Shown here: piece by piece, positions 1 to 6,413 of the stretch
Position numbering within the stretch: the first letter of the stretch is position 1
Layout of the letters: every line of letters begins with the position of its first letter
From: Proteiniphilum sp.
GTDB taxonomy: Bacteria > Bacteroidota > Bacteroidia > Bacteroidales > Dysgonomonadaceae
Direction: 5' to 3'
Length of the DNA: 10,904 bases
Assembly (NCBI GenBank): GCA_016649795.1
Contig: JAENWZ010000049.1
Coordinates: 1 to 10,904, forward strand
Program-made: the position numbers and the translations under genes
Notes under the pieces: model-generated
Told to the model about the DNA's origin: nothing
The model's input: the letters and a program-made list of their open reading frames with translations, nothing else
The model's database searches: none

Positions 1-332
1 ATCGCTTTGGGCGGTGCCATGGCTTCTGCGAAGTCATCGCGTGTGAGCCTTGCTTTCAGCTCCGGATCGGAGATCAGCTTCAGCACATCCTCTTTCATTA
101 TTTTGTTACGATGGCCTGTACCTTTTAATCCTTTCAGCTCTATATTGTGTGCATCGGCAATACGAAGGGCAAGAGGAGAGATATGCGTTTTCTCTTCATA
201 GTTGAAGCCGGCGATATCCTCCTTGTGGATGCGTCCCTTGTAACCTGTACCGGTCACATTCACCAGCTTCACCCCCAGACGTTTCGCCAGCGCTCTTGCA
301 GCCGGTGTCGCCCTCAGTTTCTTGTTTTCCAT
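1..332 (-). CDS. 2-oxo acid dehydrogenase E2 (acyltransferase), N-terminal part, lacking a leading lipoyl domain
   Basis: This is the first 110 codons of a gene that runs off the left edge. The visible part holds two consecutive peripheral subunit-binding domains, the roughly 35-residue module by which E2 anchors E1 and E3. Domain 1 spans about residues 5-40 (TP at 9-10, R13, GTG at 28-30, GR at 33-34, KED at 37-39). Domain 2 spans about 50-87 (SP at 52-53, GTG at 71-73, KED at 80-82) with the same 18-residue spacing from Pro to GTG. Domain 2 has Leu56 and Lys77 where domain 1 has Arg13 and Arg34. The start is well fixed: an in-frame TGA directly precedes the ATG, and the E1 beta stop lies 11 bases upstream. 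No lipoyl domain can therefore precede the visible part, as it does in textbook E2 proteins. The catalytic domain should lie beyond the edge. Operon position after E1 alpha and E1 beta supports the E2 call; the substrate is not certain. Confidence 0.85.
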   Translation of the reverse strand, partial: MENKKLRATPAARALAKRLGVKLVNVTGTGYKGRIHKEDIAGFNYEEKTHISPLALRIADAHNIELKGLKGTGHRNKIMKEDVLKLISDPELKARLTRDDFAEAMAPPKA

Positions 333-343
333 TCAATCCGTTT

Positions 344-1345
344 TTATCGGTTATTGACTAACTTGAGAATGTATTTCTTGATGCGCTCTACACTGGGGAT
401 CATGGCTGCTTCGAGTGTCTGGTTGTAAGGGATGGGTACATCCTCACCGGCAAGACGCAGAATGCGTCCGTCGAGGTAATCAAAAGCATCACTCTCGGCG
501 ATCATGGCTGCCACCTCGCCGATGAATCCGCCGGTTTTGTGGGCATCGTTTACCAGCAACACTTTGCCGGTTTTCTTCACTGATTCGAGAACGGTATCTT
601 TATCGAGTGGTGAGAGCGTGCGTAAATCTACTACCTCCACATCCACACCTTCTGCCTCCTCCACCTCTTTGGCAGCCTGCATCACTCTCTCGAGCATGCG
701 ACCGTAAGTGATCACCGAAACATCTTTCCCCTCTTTCTTGATATCCGCCTTACCCAGAGGTAATACAAACTCAGGATCGAGAGGCACCTCCCCCTTCATA
801 TTATACTGTGCCTTGTATTCCAGGAAGATCACAGGGTTGTTTTCCCTGATGGCTGCCTTCAACAACCCTTTCACATCAGCAGGAGTACCGGGAGCCACCA
901 CCTTCAACCCGGGGATATGGGTGAACCAGGCTTCGAGTGATTGTGAGTGCTGCGCAGCTGATCCTACACCCCCACCGGCGGCACAACGAAAGACGACAGG
1001 GATCTGTCCTTTTCCGCCGTACATATATCTGATCTTGGCTGCCTGATTCACGATGTTATCCATCATATATACGATAAAATCCATAAACGTGACATCCACG
1101 ATGGGACGCATACCGGTCATGGCTGCTCCGATGGCAGCACCGGAGATGGCGTTTTCAGAAATAGGGGTATCGCGTACGCGTTCCTTACCAAACTCGTCGA
1201 GCATTCCTACCGATGTGCCAAAGTCCCCTCCGAAAATACCCACATCTTCTCCCATGAGGAAGACGTTCTCATCACGACGCATCTCTTCCGACATCGCCAT
1301 GATGATGGCGTCACGAACGGACATAATTTTAGTCTCTTTTTCCAT
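344..1345 (-). CDS. pdhB: 2-oxo acid dehydrogenase E1 component, beta subunit (pyruvate/acetoin type)
   Basis: Transketolase-like beta subunit (333 aa, a usual family length of about 325-335) of the thiamine-diphosphate-dependent E1. With the alpha subunit it decarboxylates a 2-oxo acid and passes the acyl group to lipoyl-E2 in the cytoplasm. Visible signatures are GEDVG at residues 32-36, the DTPISE motif at 59-64 whose Glu64 is the expected activator of the thiamine ring, a GG-rich loop at 124-128, and the AQHSQS motif at 131-136 with the expected catalytic His133. The C-terminal half is the transketolase C domain (about 205-325). The gene sits 23 bases after E1 alpha and 11 bases before E2, so one transcript is likely. 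The ATG at 1345 is used; a later Met8 would also leave the family fold intact. Similarity to both PDH and acetoin dehydrogenase families is expected, so the exact substrate is inference. Confidence 0.93.
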   Translation of the reverse strand: MEKETKIMSVRDAIIMAMSEEMRRDENVFLMGEDVGIFGGDFGTSVGMLDEFGKERVRDTPISENAISGAAIGAAMTGMRPIVDVTFMDFIVYMMDNIVNQAAKIRYMYGGKGQIPVVFRCAAGGGVGSAAQHSQSLEAWFTHIPGLKVVAPGTPADVKGLLKAAIRENNPVIFLEYKAQYNMKGEVPLDPEFVLPLGKADIKKEGKDVSVITYGRMLERVMQAAKEVEEAEGVDVEVVDLRTLSPLDKDTVLESVKKTGKVLLVNDAHKTGGFIGEVAAMIAESDAFDYLDGRILRLAGEDVPIPYNQTLEAAMIPSVERIKKYILKLVNNR

Positions 1346-1368
1346 TTATTTATTGTGCTGTTGTTGTT

Positions 1369-2361
1369 TTAATCTGCGAAAATATCTTCAAAAGCCGACT
1401 CCAGGGTAGGCTCGGGACTGCTCAGGGCGAATTTAACCGACTCCTCAACCGCTTCCAGTGAAGAAGCTTCAACATCGCTGATCTCTTTCTCAGTCGCTAA
1501 TTTATTCTTTATAAGATAATCGCTGAAACGCGCAATGGGATCCTTCTTCTTCCACTCATCTACCTCTGTCTTGGTGCGGTACTTCCCCGGATCGGAGGTG
1601 GAATGACCTAACCAGCGGTAGGTGATCGACTCTACCAGGACGGGACCATTGCCATCACGTACATATTGTACAATCTCCTCGAACTTGTTATAGACAGCCA
1701 TCAGATCGTTGCCATCTTCAATAAAATGCCCGGGAACACCGTATGCACAGGCACGCTGATAGTTATAATCGATATTGATCACATCCTCGATCGGTGTGCT
1801 GATACCATACATGTTGTTGATGGAATAAAAAATAACCGGCAACTTCCAAACGGAAGCCATGTTCAGTGTCTCGTGAAAGGTACCCTCGTTGACCGCTCCG
1901 TCACCGAAAAAGCAAATGACGATCTTCCCTGTATTTTTCATCTTCTGGGTGAGCGCTGCTCCGATAGCCATACCCATGCCGCCGCCCACGATACCGTTGG
2001 CGCCGAGGTTACCATTGTCAAGGTCGGCAATATGCATCGATCCGCCTTTCCCCTTACAGGTGCCGGTGGCCTTACCCATGATCTCAGCCATCATTCCGTT
2101 GAGGTCAATCTCCAGCGCGATACTCTGTCCGTGACCACGGTGGTTGGAGGTGATCATGTCGAACCCTTTTTCTATGGCAACAACCGCTCCCACATTAGCT
2201 GCTTCCTCTCCAATGGAGAAGTGTGTCATTCCGGGTATCTTGCCTTTTTTCACCAGTCTGTTCACCTTGCTGTCGAAATTTCGGATATCAAGCATCAACC
2301 GATGCATGTGCAGCATCTTTTCTTTCGTTAATTCACTCTTTTTTGATTTTGTTTTCGCCAT
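1369..2361 (-). CDS. pdhA: 2-oxo acid dehydrogenase E1 component, alpha subunit (pyruvate/acetoin type)
   Basis: Thiamine-diphosphate-binding alpha subunit (330 aa), first gene of the dehydrogenase operon. The classical thiamine-diphosphate motif is complete: GDG at residues 153-155 and the closing NN at 182-183, about 27 residues later. Other family landmarks are HRGH at 74-77, the KGKGGSMH segment at 103-110, and the C-terminal loop YRWLGHSTSDPGKYR at 248-262, which corresponds to the phosphorylation loop of mitochondrial E1 alpha and contains the catalytic His253. The length and the short N-terminus resemble AcoA-type E1 alpha rather than the long fused E1 of enterobacteria. The ATG at 2361 is preceded by AAGGAA, one of the few Shine-Dalgarno-like sequences in the window. 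A lysine-rich N-terminus (residues 3-8) is probably disordered. Pyruvate is the likely substrate, but acetoin or branched-chain 2-oxo acids cannot be excluded from sequence alone. Confidence 0.93.
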   Translation of the reverse strand: MAKTKSKKSELTKEKMLHMHRLMLDIRNFDSKVNRLVKKGKIPGMTHFSIGEEAANVGAVVAIEKGFDMITSNHRGHGQSIALEIDLNGMMAEIMGKATGTCKGKGGSMHIADLDNGNLGANGIVGGGMGMAIGAALTQKMKNTGKIVICFFGDGAVNEGTFHETLNMASVWKLPVIFYSINNMYGISTPIEDVINIDYNYQRACAYGVPGHFIEDGNDLMAVYNKFEEIVQYVRDGNGPVLVESITYRWLGHSTSDPGKYRTKTEVDEWKKKDPIARFSDYLIKNKLATEKEISDVEASSLEAVEESVKFALSSPEPTLESAFEDIFAD

Positions 2362-2385
2362 AACAGCTTCCTTTATATATTTTTG

Positions 2386-2420
2386 ATGTAGTTCTCTACA
2401 TGATTAGAATGATTCTACAT
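2386..2420. promoter_or_regulatory. Pair of perfect inverted repeats upstream of E1 alpha
   Basis: Two adjacent palindromes lie 25-59 bases upstream of the E1 alpha start. The first is ATGTAG-TTCT-CTACAT (2386-2401). The second is TAGAAT-G-ATTCTA (2405-2417). The hexamer CTACAT occurs at 2396-2401 and again at 2415-2420, 19 bases apart. The pair could be an operator or a leader-RNA structure for the dehydrogenase operon. There is no T-run and no strong GC stem, so a terminator is unlikely. The function is inference. Confidence 0.4.
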
Positions 2421-2539
2421 AACAACACTTTTTCAATTCTATTGTTTGAATTAGGTTCTATTTTATGTTTTATTAAATATTAACCAGTGCATACCCCCTC
2501 CCTTCATTGACCGGGAAGGCGGGATCAACAGAGAAAAAG

Positions 2540-2562
2540 AAAAGTAGAAACAAAAGTAGAAA
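2540..2562. repeat. Direct repeat AAAAGTAGAAA, two copies with 12-base period
   Basis: Copies lie at 2540-2550 and 2552-2562, just before the Rrf2 operator. On the minus strand each copy gives a TACTTTT core, and the copy nearer the operator reads TACTTTTG, a candidate -7 box. The repeat may therefore be a duplicated promoter element or a binding site, or simply A-rich upstream DNA. Confidence 0.4.
2551..2558 (-). promoter_or_regulatory. Candidate -7 box TACTTTTG for the dehydrogenase operon
   Basis: On the minus strand TACTTTTG matches the Bacteroidota -7 consensus TAnnTTTG. No good -33 TTG lies 19-21 bases upstream, and the leader to E1 alpha would be about 180 bases, so this is weak. Its upstream side abuts the Rrf2-type operator at 2567-2586. 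From 2421 to 2540 I see only AT-rich DNA and a small CCTTC/GAAGG inverted repeat at 2501-2519. Confidence 0.3.
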
Positions 2563-2566
2563 TTAT

Positions 2567-2586
2567 TTACGACTTTTTTGTCGTAA
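2567..2586. promoter_or_regulatory. Probable Rrf2/NsrR-type operator upstream of the regulator gene
   Basis: Perfect inverted repeat with 7-base arms, TTACGAC-N6-GTCGTAA, with a spacer of six T. A 22-base stretch including it (2565-2586) matches 3113-3134 upstream of norB at 20 of 22 positions. It overlaps the -33 element of the regulator promoter, a position suited to repression. The binding protein is inferred to be the adjacent Rrf2 regulator. Confidence 0.7.
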
Positions 2587-2609
2587 TTAAAAATTAAACT
2601 CTATCTTTG
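2578..2609 (+). promoter_or_regulatory. Promoter of the Rrf2 regulator gene
   Basis: Bacteroidota-type promoter: TTG at 2578-2580, 21 bases of spacer, then TATCTTTG (TAnnTTTG) at 2602-2609. Transcription should begin near 2616, giving a leader of about a dozen bases before the ATG at 2629. The -33 element lies inside the inverted repeat operator. Confidence 0.65.
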
Positions 2610-2628
2610 ACATAATAAAAACTAATTT

Positions 2629-3063
2629 ATGTTCTCAAAAGCGTGTGAATACGGCATAAGAGCGGTACTCTATATTGCTTCTCAATCAATGCAGGAGAGA
2701 AGGGTGAAGATAGGAGATATCGTGCAAAACACCGGTTCACCTGAAGCATTCACCGGCAAGATCCTGGGGTTGTTGTCAAGGAACAAACTGGTAGATTCAT
2801 ACACTGGTCCCAATGGCGGGTTCGAAATAAAACAGGATAAGCTGAAGCTTATCACCATTGCACAGATTGTGAGAGCCGTCGACGGGGATACTTTCTTTGA
2901 AGGGTGTGCACTGGGCCTGTCTCAGTGTGATGCAAACAATCCCTGTCCCATGCATCACTCAGTGTTCAGGATCAGGGAAAATATGTTTTATGTGCAGCAA
3001 CATACCACTGTTTTTGATCTGGTAGACAATAAAAAAAACAGAGCACTGATTTTAAAGCGTTAG
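2629..3063 (+). CDS. nsrR: Rrf2 family Fe-S transcriptional regulator, NsrR-like
   Basis: A 144-residue DNA-binding protein of the Rrf2 family, which includes the NO sensor NsrR and the Fe-S sensor IscR. The N-terminus (MFSKACEYGIRAVLYIA) is the typical first helix, and a winged helix-turn-helix follows to about residue 75 with the wing-like GPNGGFE at 60-66. Three cysteines, C93, C100 and C106 (C-X6-C-X5-C), lie in the position of the cluster ligands of NsrR and IscR; a fourth, C6, is in helix 1. NsrR proteins bind a cluster that NO destroys, which relieves repression of detoxification genes. That role fits here because norB and ric follow directly and the same inverted repeat lies before this gene and before norB. 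No terminator is evident after the gene, so some readthrough into norB is possible. The Rrf2 family assignment is certain; the NsrR function is inferred from context. Confidence 0.88.
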   Translation: MFSKACEYGIRAVLYIASQSMQERRVKIGDIVQNTGSPEAFTGKILGLLSRNKLVDSYTGPNGGFEIKQDKLKLITIAQIVRAVDGDTFFEGCALGLSQCDANNPCPMHHSVFRIRENMFYVQQHTTVFDLVDNKKNRALILKR

Positions 3064-3088
3064 GATAAACTTATTATAAGGCGTTAAT

Positions 3089-3100
3089 TTAATGCATTAA
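3089..3100. promoter_or_regulatory. Palindrome TTAATGCATTAA upstream of norB
   Basis: A perfect 12-base palindrome 93-104 bases before the norB ATG, between the regulator stop and the shared operator. Its ATGCAT core recalls the half-site core of proteobacterial NsrR operators, but AT-rich palindromes of this size can arise by chance. It is not present upstream of the regulator gene. Confidence 0.3.
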
Positions 3101-3114
3101 TTATCTGCCTCTAT

Positions 3115-3134
3115 TTACGACATTTTTGTCTTAA
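3115..3134. promoter_or_regulatory. Second copy of the Rrf2-type operator, upstream of norB
   Basis: TTACGAC-N6-GTCTTAA, differing from the copy at 2567-2586 only in the first spacer base and one base of the right arm. The right part contains CATTTTTG (3121-3128), one base off the -7 consensus TAnnTTTG, so the site may overlap the norB promoter. No better -7 box is visible between the regulator and norB. Confidence 0.7.
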
Positions 3135-3192
3135 ATAAATATTTCAAATAAAATGAATCAAACCAATCTCTCACCAATAAATTTAAATCAAC

Positions 3193-5421
3193 ATGACACA
3201 GAAAAAATTATGGATTGCACTGACATTCGTGATTGTTGTCTCCTTCTCCGTGTTACTCTATTACGGAAATCAGATCTACCAGAAGGCACCACCGGTGCCC
3301 GCACAGGTCACAGATGAGACAGGAAAAGAATTGTTCAGCGGTAACGACATCAAAGATGGTCAGAACATCTGGCAGAGTATCGGCGGGCAGGAGGTAGGCA
3401 CCGTCTGGGGTCATGGCGCCTATATCGCTCCCGACTGGACAGCCGACTATCTTCACCGTGAGGCACAATTTCTCCTGGGAAAATGGTCGCATGAAGAGGC
3501 AGGAAAAACATTCGATCAACTGTCCGCTCAGGAGAAAGCCTACATGGAGAGCAGGCTACAGCAGTATCTCCGCGAGAACAGCTACGATGAAACCACCGGA
3601 ATGCTGGTGATAGGCAGCGAAAGGTATGAAGCGTTTGAACATATCAGAGGTCATTACCGGAGTCTCTTTATGGATGATCCGGCCCTGGACGAGCTGCGTG
3701 CGAACTATGCCATCGCCAGGAACAGCATCAAGACGGAGGAACGACTCGATAAGATGGCGCAGTTCTTCTTCTGGGCATCGTGGGCATGTGTCACGAACCG
3801 TCCGGGAGAGGAGATCACCTATACCCATAACTGGCCACCCGATGAGCAGATAGGCAATGTGCCCACCAGCGAGCTGATCCTCTGGACCGGCTTCAGTATC
3901 ATCATGCTGCTGATCGGCATCGGCATCCTGATCTTCGTGCAGGCACGCACACAACAGGAGGAGACCCTGATACCGGTGGAAGACCCGCTGATGCACCAGA
4001 CCATCACCCCCTCGATGTGGGCAGTGAAGAAATATTTCTGGGTGGTCAACCTGCTTATCCTTGCGCAGGTGCTACTGGGTGTCATTACCGCTCATTACGG
4101 CGTGGAGGGTGATGGCTTCTACGGAATCGACATCGCCCGCTTCATCCCCTACTCCATCACCCGCACCTGGCATGTGCAGCTCGCCATCTTCTGGATAGCC
4201 ACGGCATGGCTGGCCACCGGCCTCTATATTGCTCCCTCCCTCAACGGCCGAGATCCGAAATACCAGAAAGTGGGTGTTAATATTCTTTTCATTGCACTGC
4301 TTATCGTGGTGGCCGGATCACTTATAGGGCAGTGGTTTGGCGTGATGCAGCGCCTGGATCTGGTCAACAACTTCTGGTTCGGGCACCAGGGATATGAGTA
4401 TGTCGATCTGGGTCGTTTCTGGCAGATACTCCTGCTGGTGGGGCTCTTCCTCTGGCTTGCACTGATGGTTCGTCCCATCCTGCCGGTGATCAGAAAAAAG
4501 ACCTCTGAAAAAGGGTTGCTGATTCTCTTTCTTATCTCCTGTGCCGCCATTGCCCTCTTCTATGGCGCGGGACTGATGTGGGGCCGCACCACCAACCTGG
4601 CTGTGGCGGAGTACTGGCGCTGGTGGGTGGTACACCTCTGGGTGGAAGGTTTCTTTGAAGTCTTTGCCACCGTCGTCGCTGCCTTCCTCTTCACCCGTAT
4701 GGGGCTGCTAAGAATCAAATCGGCCACCAACAACGTATTGTTTGCTACGGTGATTTTTCTCACCGGCGGTATCCTGGGCACCTTTCACCACCTTTACTTC
4801 ACCGGCACACCTACAGGGGTGATGGCTCTCGGAGCTACCTTCAGCGCCCTCGAGGTGGTGCCGCTGGTGCTGATCGGTTTTGAAGCCTACCACAACTACC
4901 GGATCAGCAAAGCCACCGAATGGCTGAAGGATTACAAGTGGCCCATCTACTTCCTTCTTTCGGTCGCATTCTGGAACTTCCTCGGAGCGGGCATCTTCGG
5001 CTTTATCATCAACCCCCCCATCGCCCTCTATTATATGCAGGGACTCAACACCACACCCGTACATGGTCACGCCGCCCTCTTCGGAGTTTACGGGATGCTG
5101 GGTATCGGACTGATCCTCTTCGTGTTGCGCAGCATGTACCGCAATCAGAAATGGAATAACAAGCTGATCTCCTTCACCTTCTGGTCGCTCAACCTGGGCC
5201 TGCTGTTGATGGTCGTTTTAAGTCTGTTGCCGGTAGGTCTGATGCAGACCGTAGCCAGCGTAAACGAAGGGATGTGGTACGCCCGCTCTGCCGAGTTTAT
5301 GCAGCAGCCGCTGGTAAGCTTCTTCAAATGGTTACGTATAGTGGGCGACACCATCTTCGCGGTGGGCACCCTCACCCTCTTCTGGTTCGTTTATCAGTTA
5401 ACCATCAAGAAAAAAAGATAA
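3193..5421 (+). CDS. norB: Quinol-dependent nitric oxide reductase, single subunit (qNOR)
   Basis: Integral membrane enzyme (742 aa) of the heme-copper oxidase superfamily that reduces two NO to N2O with electrons from quinol. Being single-subunit, it needs no cytochrome c partner. After an N-terminal membrane helix (about 7-25) comes the extracytoplasmic domain typical of qNOR (GHGAYIAPDW, residues 74-83, and HNWPPDEQIGN further on), followed by roughly a dozen helices. Metal ligands are all present: H481 with E485 (HLWVE), H532-H533 (FHH) for the non-heme iron, and H327, H624 and H626 (VHGHA) for the hemes. H301, E305, F309 and D719 match, at a constant offset of 27, the quinol-site residues I recall from the Geobacillus stearothermophilus qNOR structure (H328, E332, F336, D746). 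The gene appears intact. The role is probably NO detoxification rather than full denitrification, since no other denitrification gene is in view. It is followed after 70 bases by ric. Confidence 0.97.
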   Translation: MTQKKLWIALTFVIVVSFSVLLYYGNQIYQKAPPVPAQVTDETGKELFSGNDIKDGQNIWQSIGGQEVGTVWGHGAYIAPDWTADYLHREAQFLLGKWSHEEAGKTFDQLSAQEKAYMESRLQQYLRENSYDETTGMLVIGSERYEAFEHIRGHYRSLFMDDPALDELRANYAIARNSIKTEERLDKMAQFFFWASWACVTNRPGEEITYTHNWPPDEQIGNVPTSELILWTGFSIIMLLIGIGILIFVQARTQQEETLIPVEDPLMHQTITPSMWAVKKYFWVVNLLILAQVLLGVITAHYGVEGDGFYGIDIARFIPYSITRTWHVQLAIFWIATAWLATGLYIAPSLNGRDPKYQKVGVNILFIALLIVVAGSLIGQWFGVMQRLDLVNNFWFGHQGYEYVDLGRFWQILLLVGLFLWLALMVRPILPVIRKKTSEKGLLILFLISCAAIALFYGAGLMWGRTTNLAVAEYWRWWVVHLWVEGFFEVFATVVAAFLFTRMGLLRIKSATNNVLFATVIFLTGGILGTFHHLYFTGTPTGVMALGATFSALEVVPLVLIGFEAYHNYRISKATEWLKDYKWPIYFLLSVAFWNFLGAGIFGFIINPPIALYYMQGLNTTPVHGHAALFGVYGMLGIGLILFVLRSMYRNQKWNNKLISFTFWSLNLGLLLMVVLSLLPVGLMQTVASVNEGMWYARSAEFMQQPLVSFFKWLRIVGDTIFAVGTLTLFWFVYQLTIKKKR

Positions 5422-5442
5422 TTCACCGGGAGAGGCTGTCAC

Positions 5443-5458
5443 TCCGGTCGTTACCGGA
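5443..5458 (+). other. Small hairpin between norB and ric
   Basis: TCCGGT-CGTT-ACCGGA, a 6-base-pair stem with a tetraloop 21 bases after the norB stop. No T-run follows, so it is not an intrinsic terminator. It may be an mRNA processing or stability element within a norB-ric transcript. Confidence 0.35.
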
Positions 5459-5491
5459 AGGAGAAGCAGCACTCCCATAAATTTAGAGATT

Positions 5492-6217
5492 ATGCATATA
5501 GACAATCAAAGTAACATCGGGAAAATTGTAGCGGAAAACTATAAGGCCGCTTCAGTCTTCAAACAATACGGAATCGATTTTTGCTGCAACGGAAACCGCA
5601 CCATTGAGAGTGCCTGCCGGAAGAAGCAGCTCGACCCGGAACAGCTTTTAACTGAGCTGCAGGAGGCAGTGGCCCAAAAGGGGACGGGCGAGATTGACTT
5701 CAAGTCGTTCCCGCTCGATCTGCTGGCCGACTACATCGAAAAGACCCATCACCGCTATGTGGAGCAGAAGATCGCGGAGATTACACCCTACCTGAATAGA
5801 ATTGTGGAGGTGCATGGTGACAATCACCCCGAGCTGCTGGTGGTGGAACAGCTCTTTCAGCAGTCGGCAGGTGATCTCACCGCTCATATGAAGAAAGAGG
5901 AGCTGATGCTCTTTCCCCAGATTCGTCGGATGGTACAGTCACAGTTGACGGGCAGCACGAAGACGGAGACGCCGATAGGATCGGCAGCCGAATATGTTGC
6001 CCAAATGGAGCAGGATCATGAGACCGAGGGGGAACGGTTCCGCACCATTAGCGAGCTGACAGACAACTACAATCCGCCGGCCGATGCTTGCAACACCTAC
6101 AGGGTGACATTCAGCCTGTTGCGTGAGTTTGAGGAGGATCTGCACCGGCATATTCATCTGGAAAACAATATCCTTTTCCCTAAAGCCATTGAGCTCGAAC
6201 GGGTACTGAACAACTGA
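5492..6217 (+). CDS. ric: Iron-sulfur cluster repair di-iron protein (RIC / ScdA / YtfE / DnrN)
   Basis: A 241-residue cytoplasmic protein that restores iron-sulfur centres damaged by NO or oxidants. The N-terminal ScdA_N domain carries the diagnostic GIDFCCNG motif (residues 27-34, C31-C32). The rest is a hemerythrin-like four-helix bundle whose expected di-iron ligands are visible: H86 or H87, H132 with E136 (HMKKE), H176, and H220 with E224 (HIHLE), the same pattern as His and Glu ligands in E. coli YtfE. Length is close to YtfE (about 220 aa). No promoter or operator copy lies in the 70-base gap after norB, and terminators follow, so norB and ric probably form one NO-responsive unit. The ATG at 5492 is the only reasonable start. 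Whether the protein repairs clusters, releases NO or both is debated for the family. Confidence 0.95.
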   Translation: MHIDNQSNIGKIVAENYKAASVFKQYGIDFCCNGNRTIESACRKKQLDPEQLLTELQEAVAQKGTGEIDFKSFPLDLLADYIEKTHHRYVEQKIAEITPYLNRIVEVHGDNHPELLVVEQLFQQSAGDLTAHMKKEELMLFPQIRRMVQSQLTGSTKTETPIGSAAEYVAQMEQDHETEGERFRTISELTDNYNPPADACNTYRVTFSLLREFEEDLHRHIHLENNILFPKAIELERVLNN

Positions 6218-6224
6218 CCCGGGT

Positions 6225-6254
6225 AAAGGGGCGGCAGTCAAACAGCCTCTTTTT
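6225..6254 (+). terminator. First terminator-like hairpin after ric
   Basis: Arms AAAGGGGC (6225-6232) and GCCTCTTT (6245-6252) pair over 8 bases with one G-T wobble around a 12-base loop and run into TTTTT. It begins 8 bases after the ric stop. It is weaker than the second hairpin because of the large loop. Confidence 0.5.
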
Positions 6255-6305
6255 GTCAGTGCACACAAATCAAGGAGGGACAGACACCGGACCATCAACC
6301 CATGC

Positions 6306-6335
6306 AAAGAGGCGGTAAGCACACCGCCTCTTTTT
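6306..6335 (+). terminator. Strong intrinsic terminator of the norB-ric unit
   Basis: Perfect 11-base-pair stem AAAGAGGCGGT / ACCGCCTCTTT with a 6-base loop (AAGCAC), ending in a T-run at 6331-6335. The A-tract on the left arm would let it act on the opposite strand too. It shares GCCTCTTTTT with the hairpin at 6225-6254. Confidence 0.9.
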
Positions 6336-6384
6336 ACATTCAACAAAAACGATCGTAACGCATCCTGCAATGCTTCTTCTTTTG

Positions 6385-6392
6385 TACCTTTG
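6385..6392 (+). promoter_or_regulatory. Candidate -7 box TACCTTTG for thiamine pyrophosphokinase
   Basis: An exact TAnnTTTG match 21 bases before the ATG at 6414. Transcription would start near 6399, which excludes the upstream in-frame TTG at 6390 as the start codon. No convincing -33 TTG is seen. The same octamer occurs upstream of rplS. Confidence 0.5.
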
Positions 6393-6413
6393 TCCGATCA
6401 AACAAAAGAAGCT

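Noticed and set aside
1666..2331. Long plus-strand open frame opposite E1 alpha (221 codons)
   Set aside because: It is antisense to a well-supported gene with clear catalytic motifs, has no recognisable domain and no promoter.
2501..2519. CCTTC/GAAGG inverted repeat as a terminator
   Set aside because: The stem is five pairs with a nine-base loop and no T-run on either side, and it lies between divergent genes where no terminator is needed.
3153..3320. Short reading frame starting MNQTNLSPINLNQHD upstream of and overlapping norB
   Set aside because: It is about 55 codons, out of frame with norB, and its later part is only a shifted reading of norB. A short regulatory uORF cannot be excluded, but nothing supports it.
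4708..5070. Minus-strand open frames opposite norB
   Set aside because: They are shadows of a GC-rich coding strand with a fully conserved membrane protein on the other side.
6390..6413. Upstream TTG start for thiamine pyrophosphokinase adding eight residues
   Set aside because: The TTG is part of the TACCTTTG promoter box and would not be transcribed; the ATG at 6414 suits the family N-terminus better.
6393..6413. TPP riboswitch upstream of thiN
   Set aside because: The predicted leader is only about 15 bases, too short for a roughly 100-base aptamer, and no such motif is visible.
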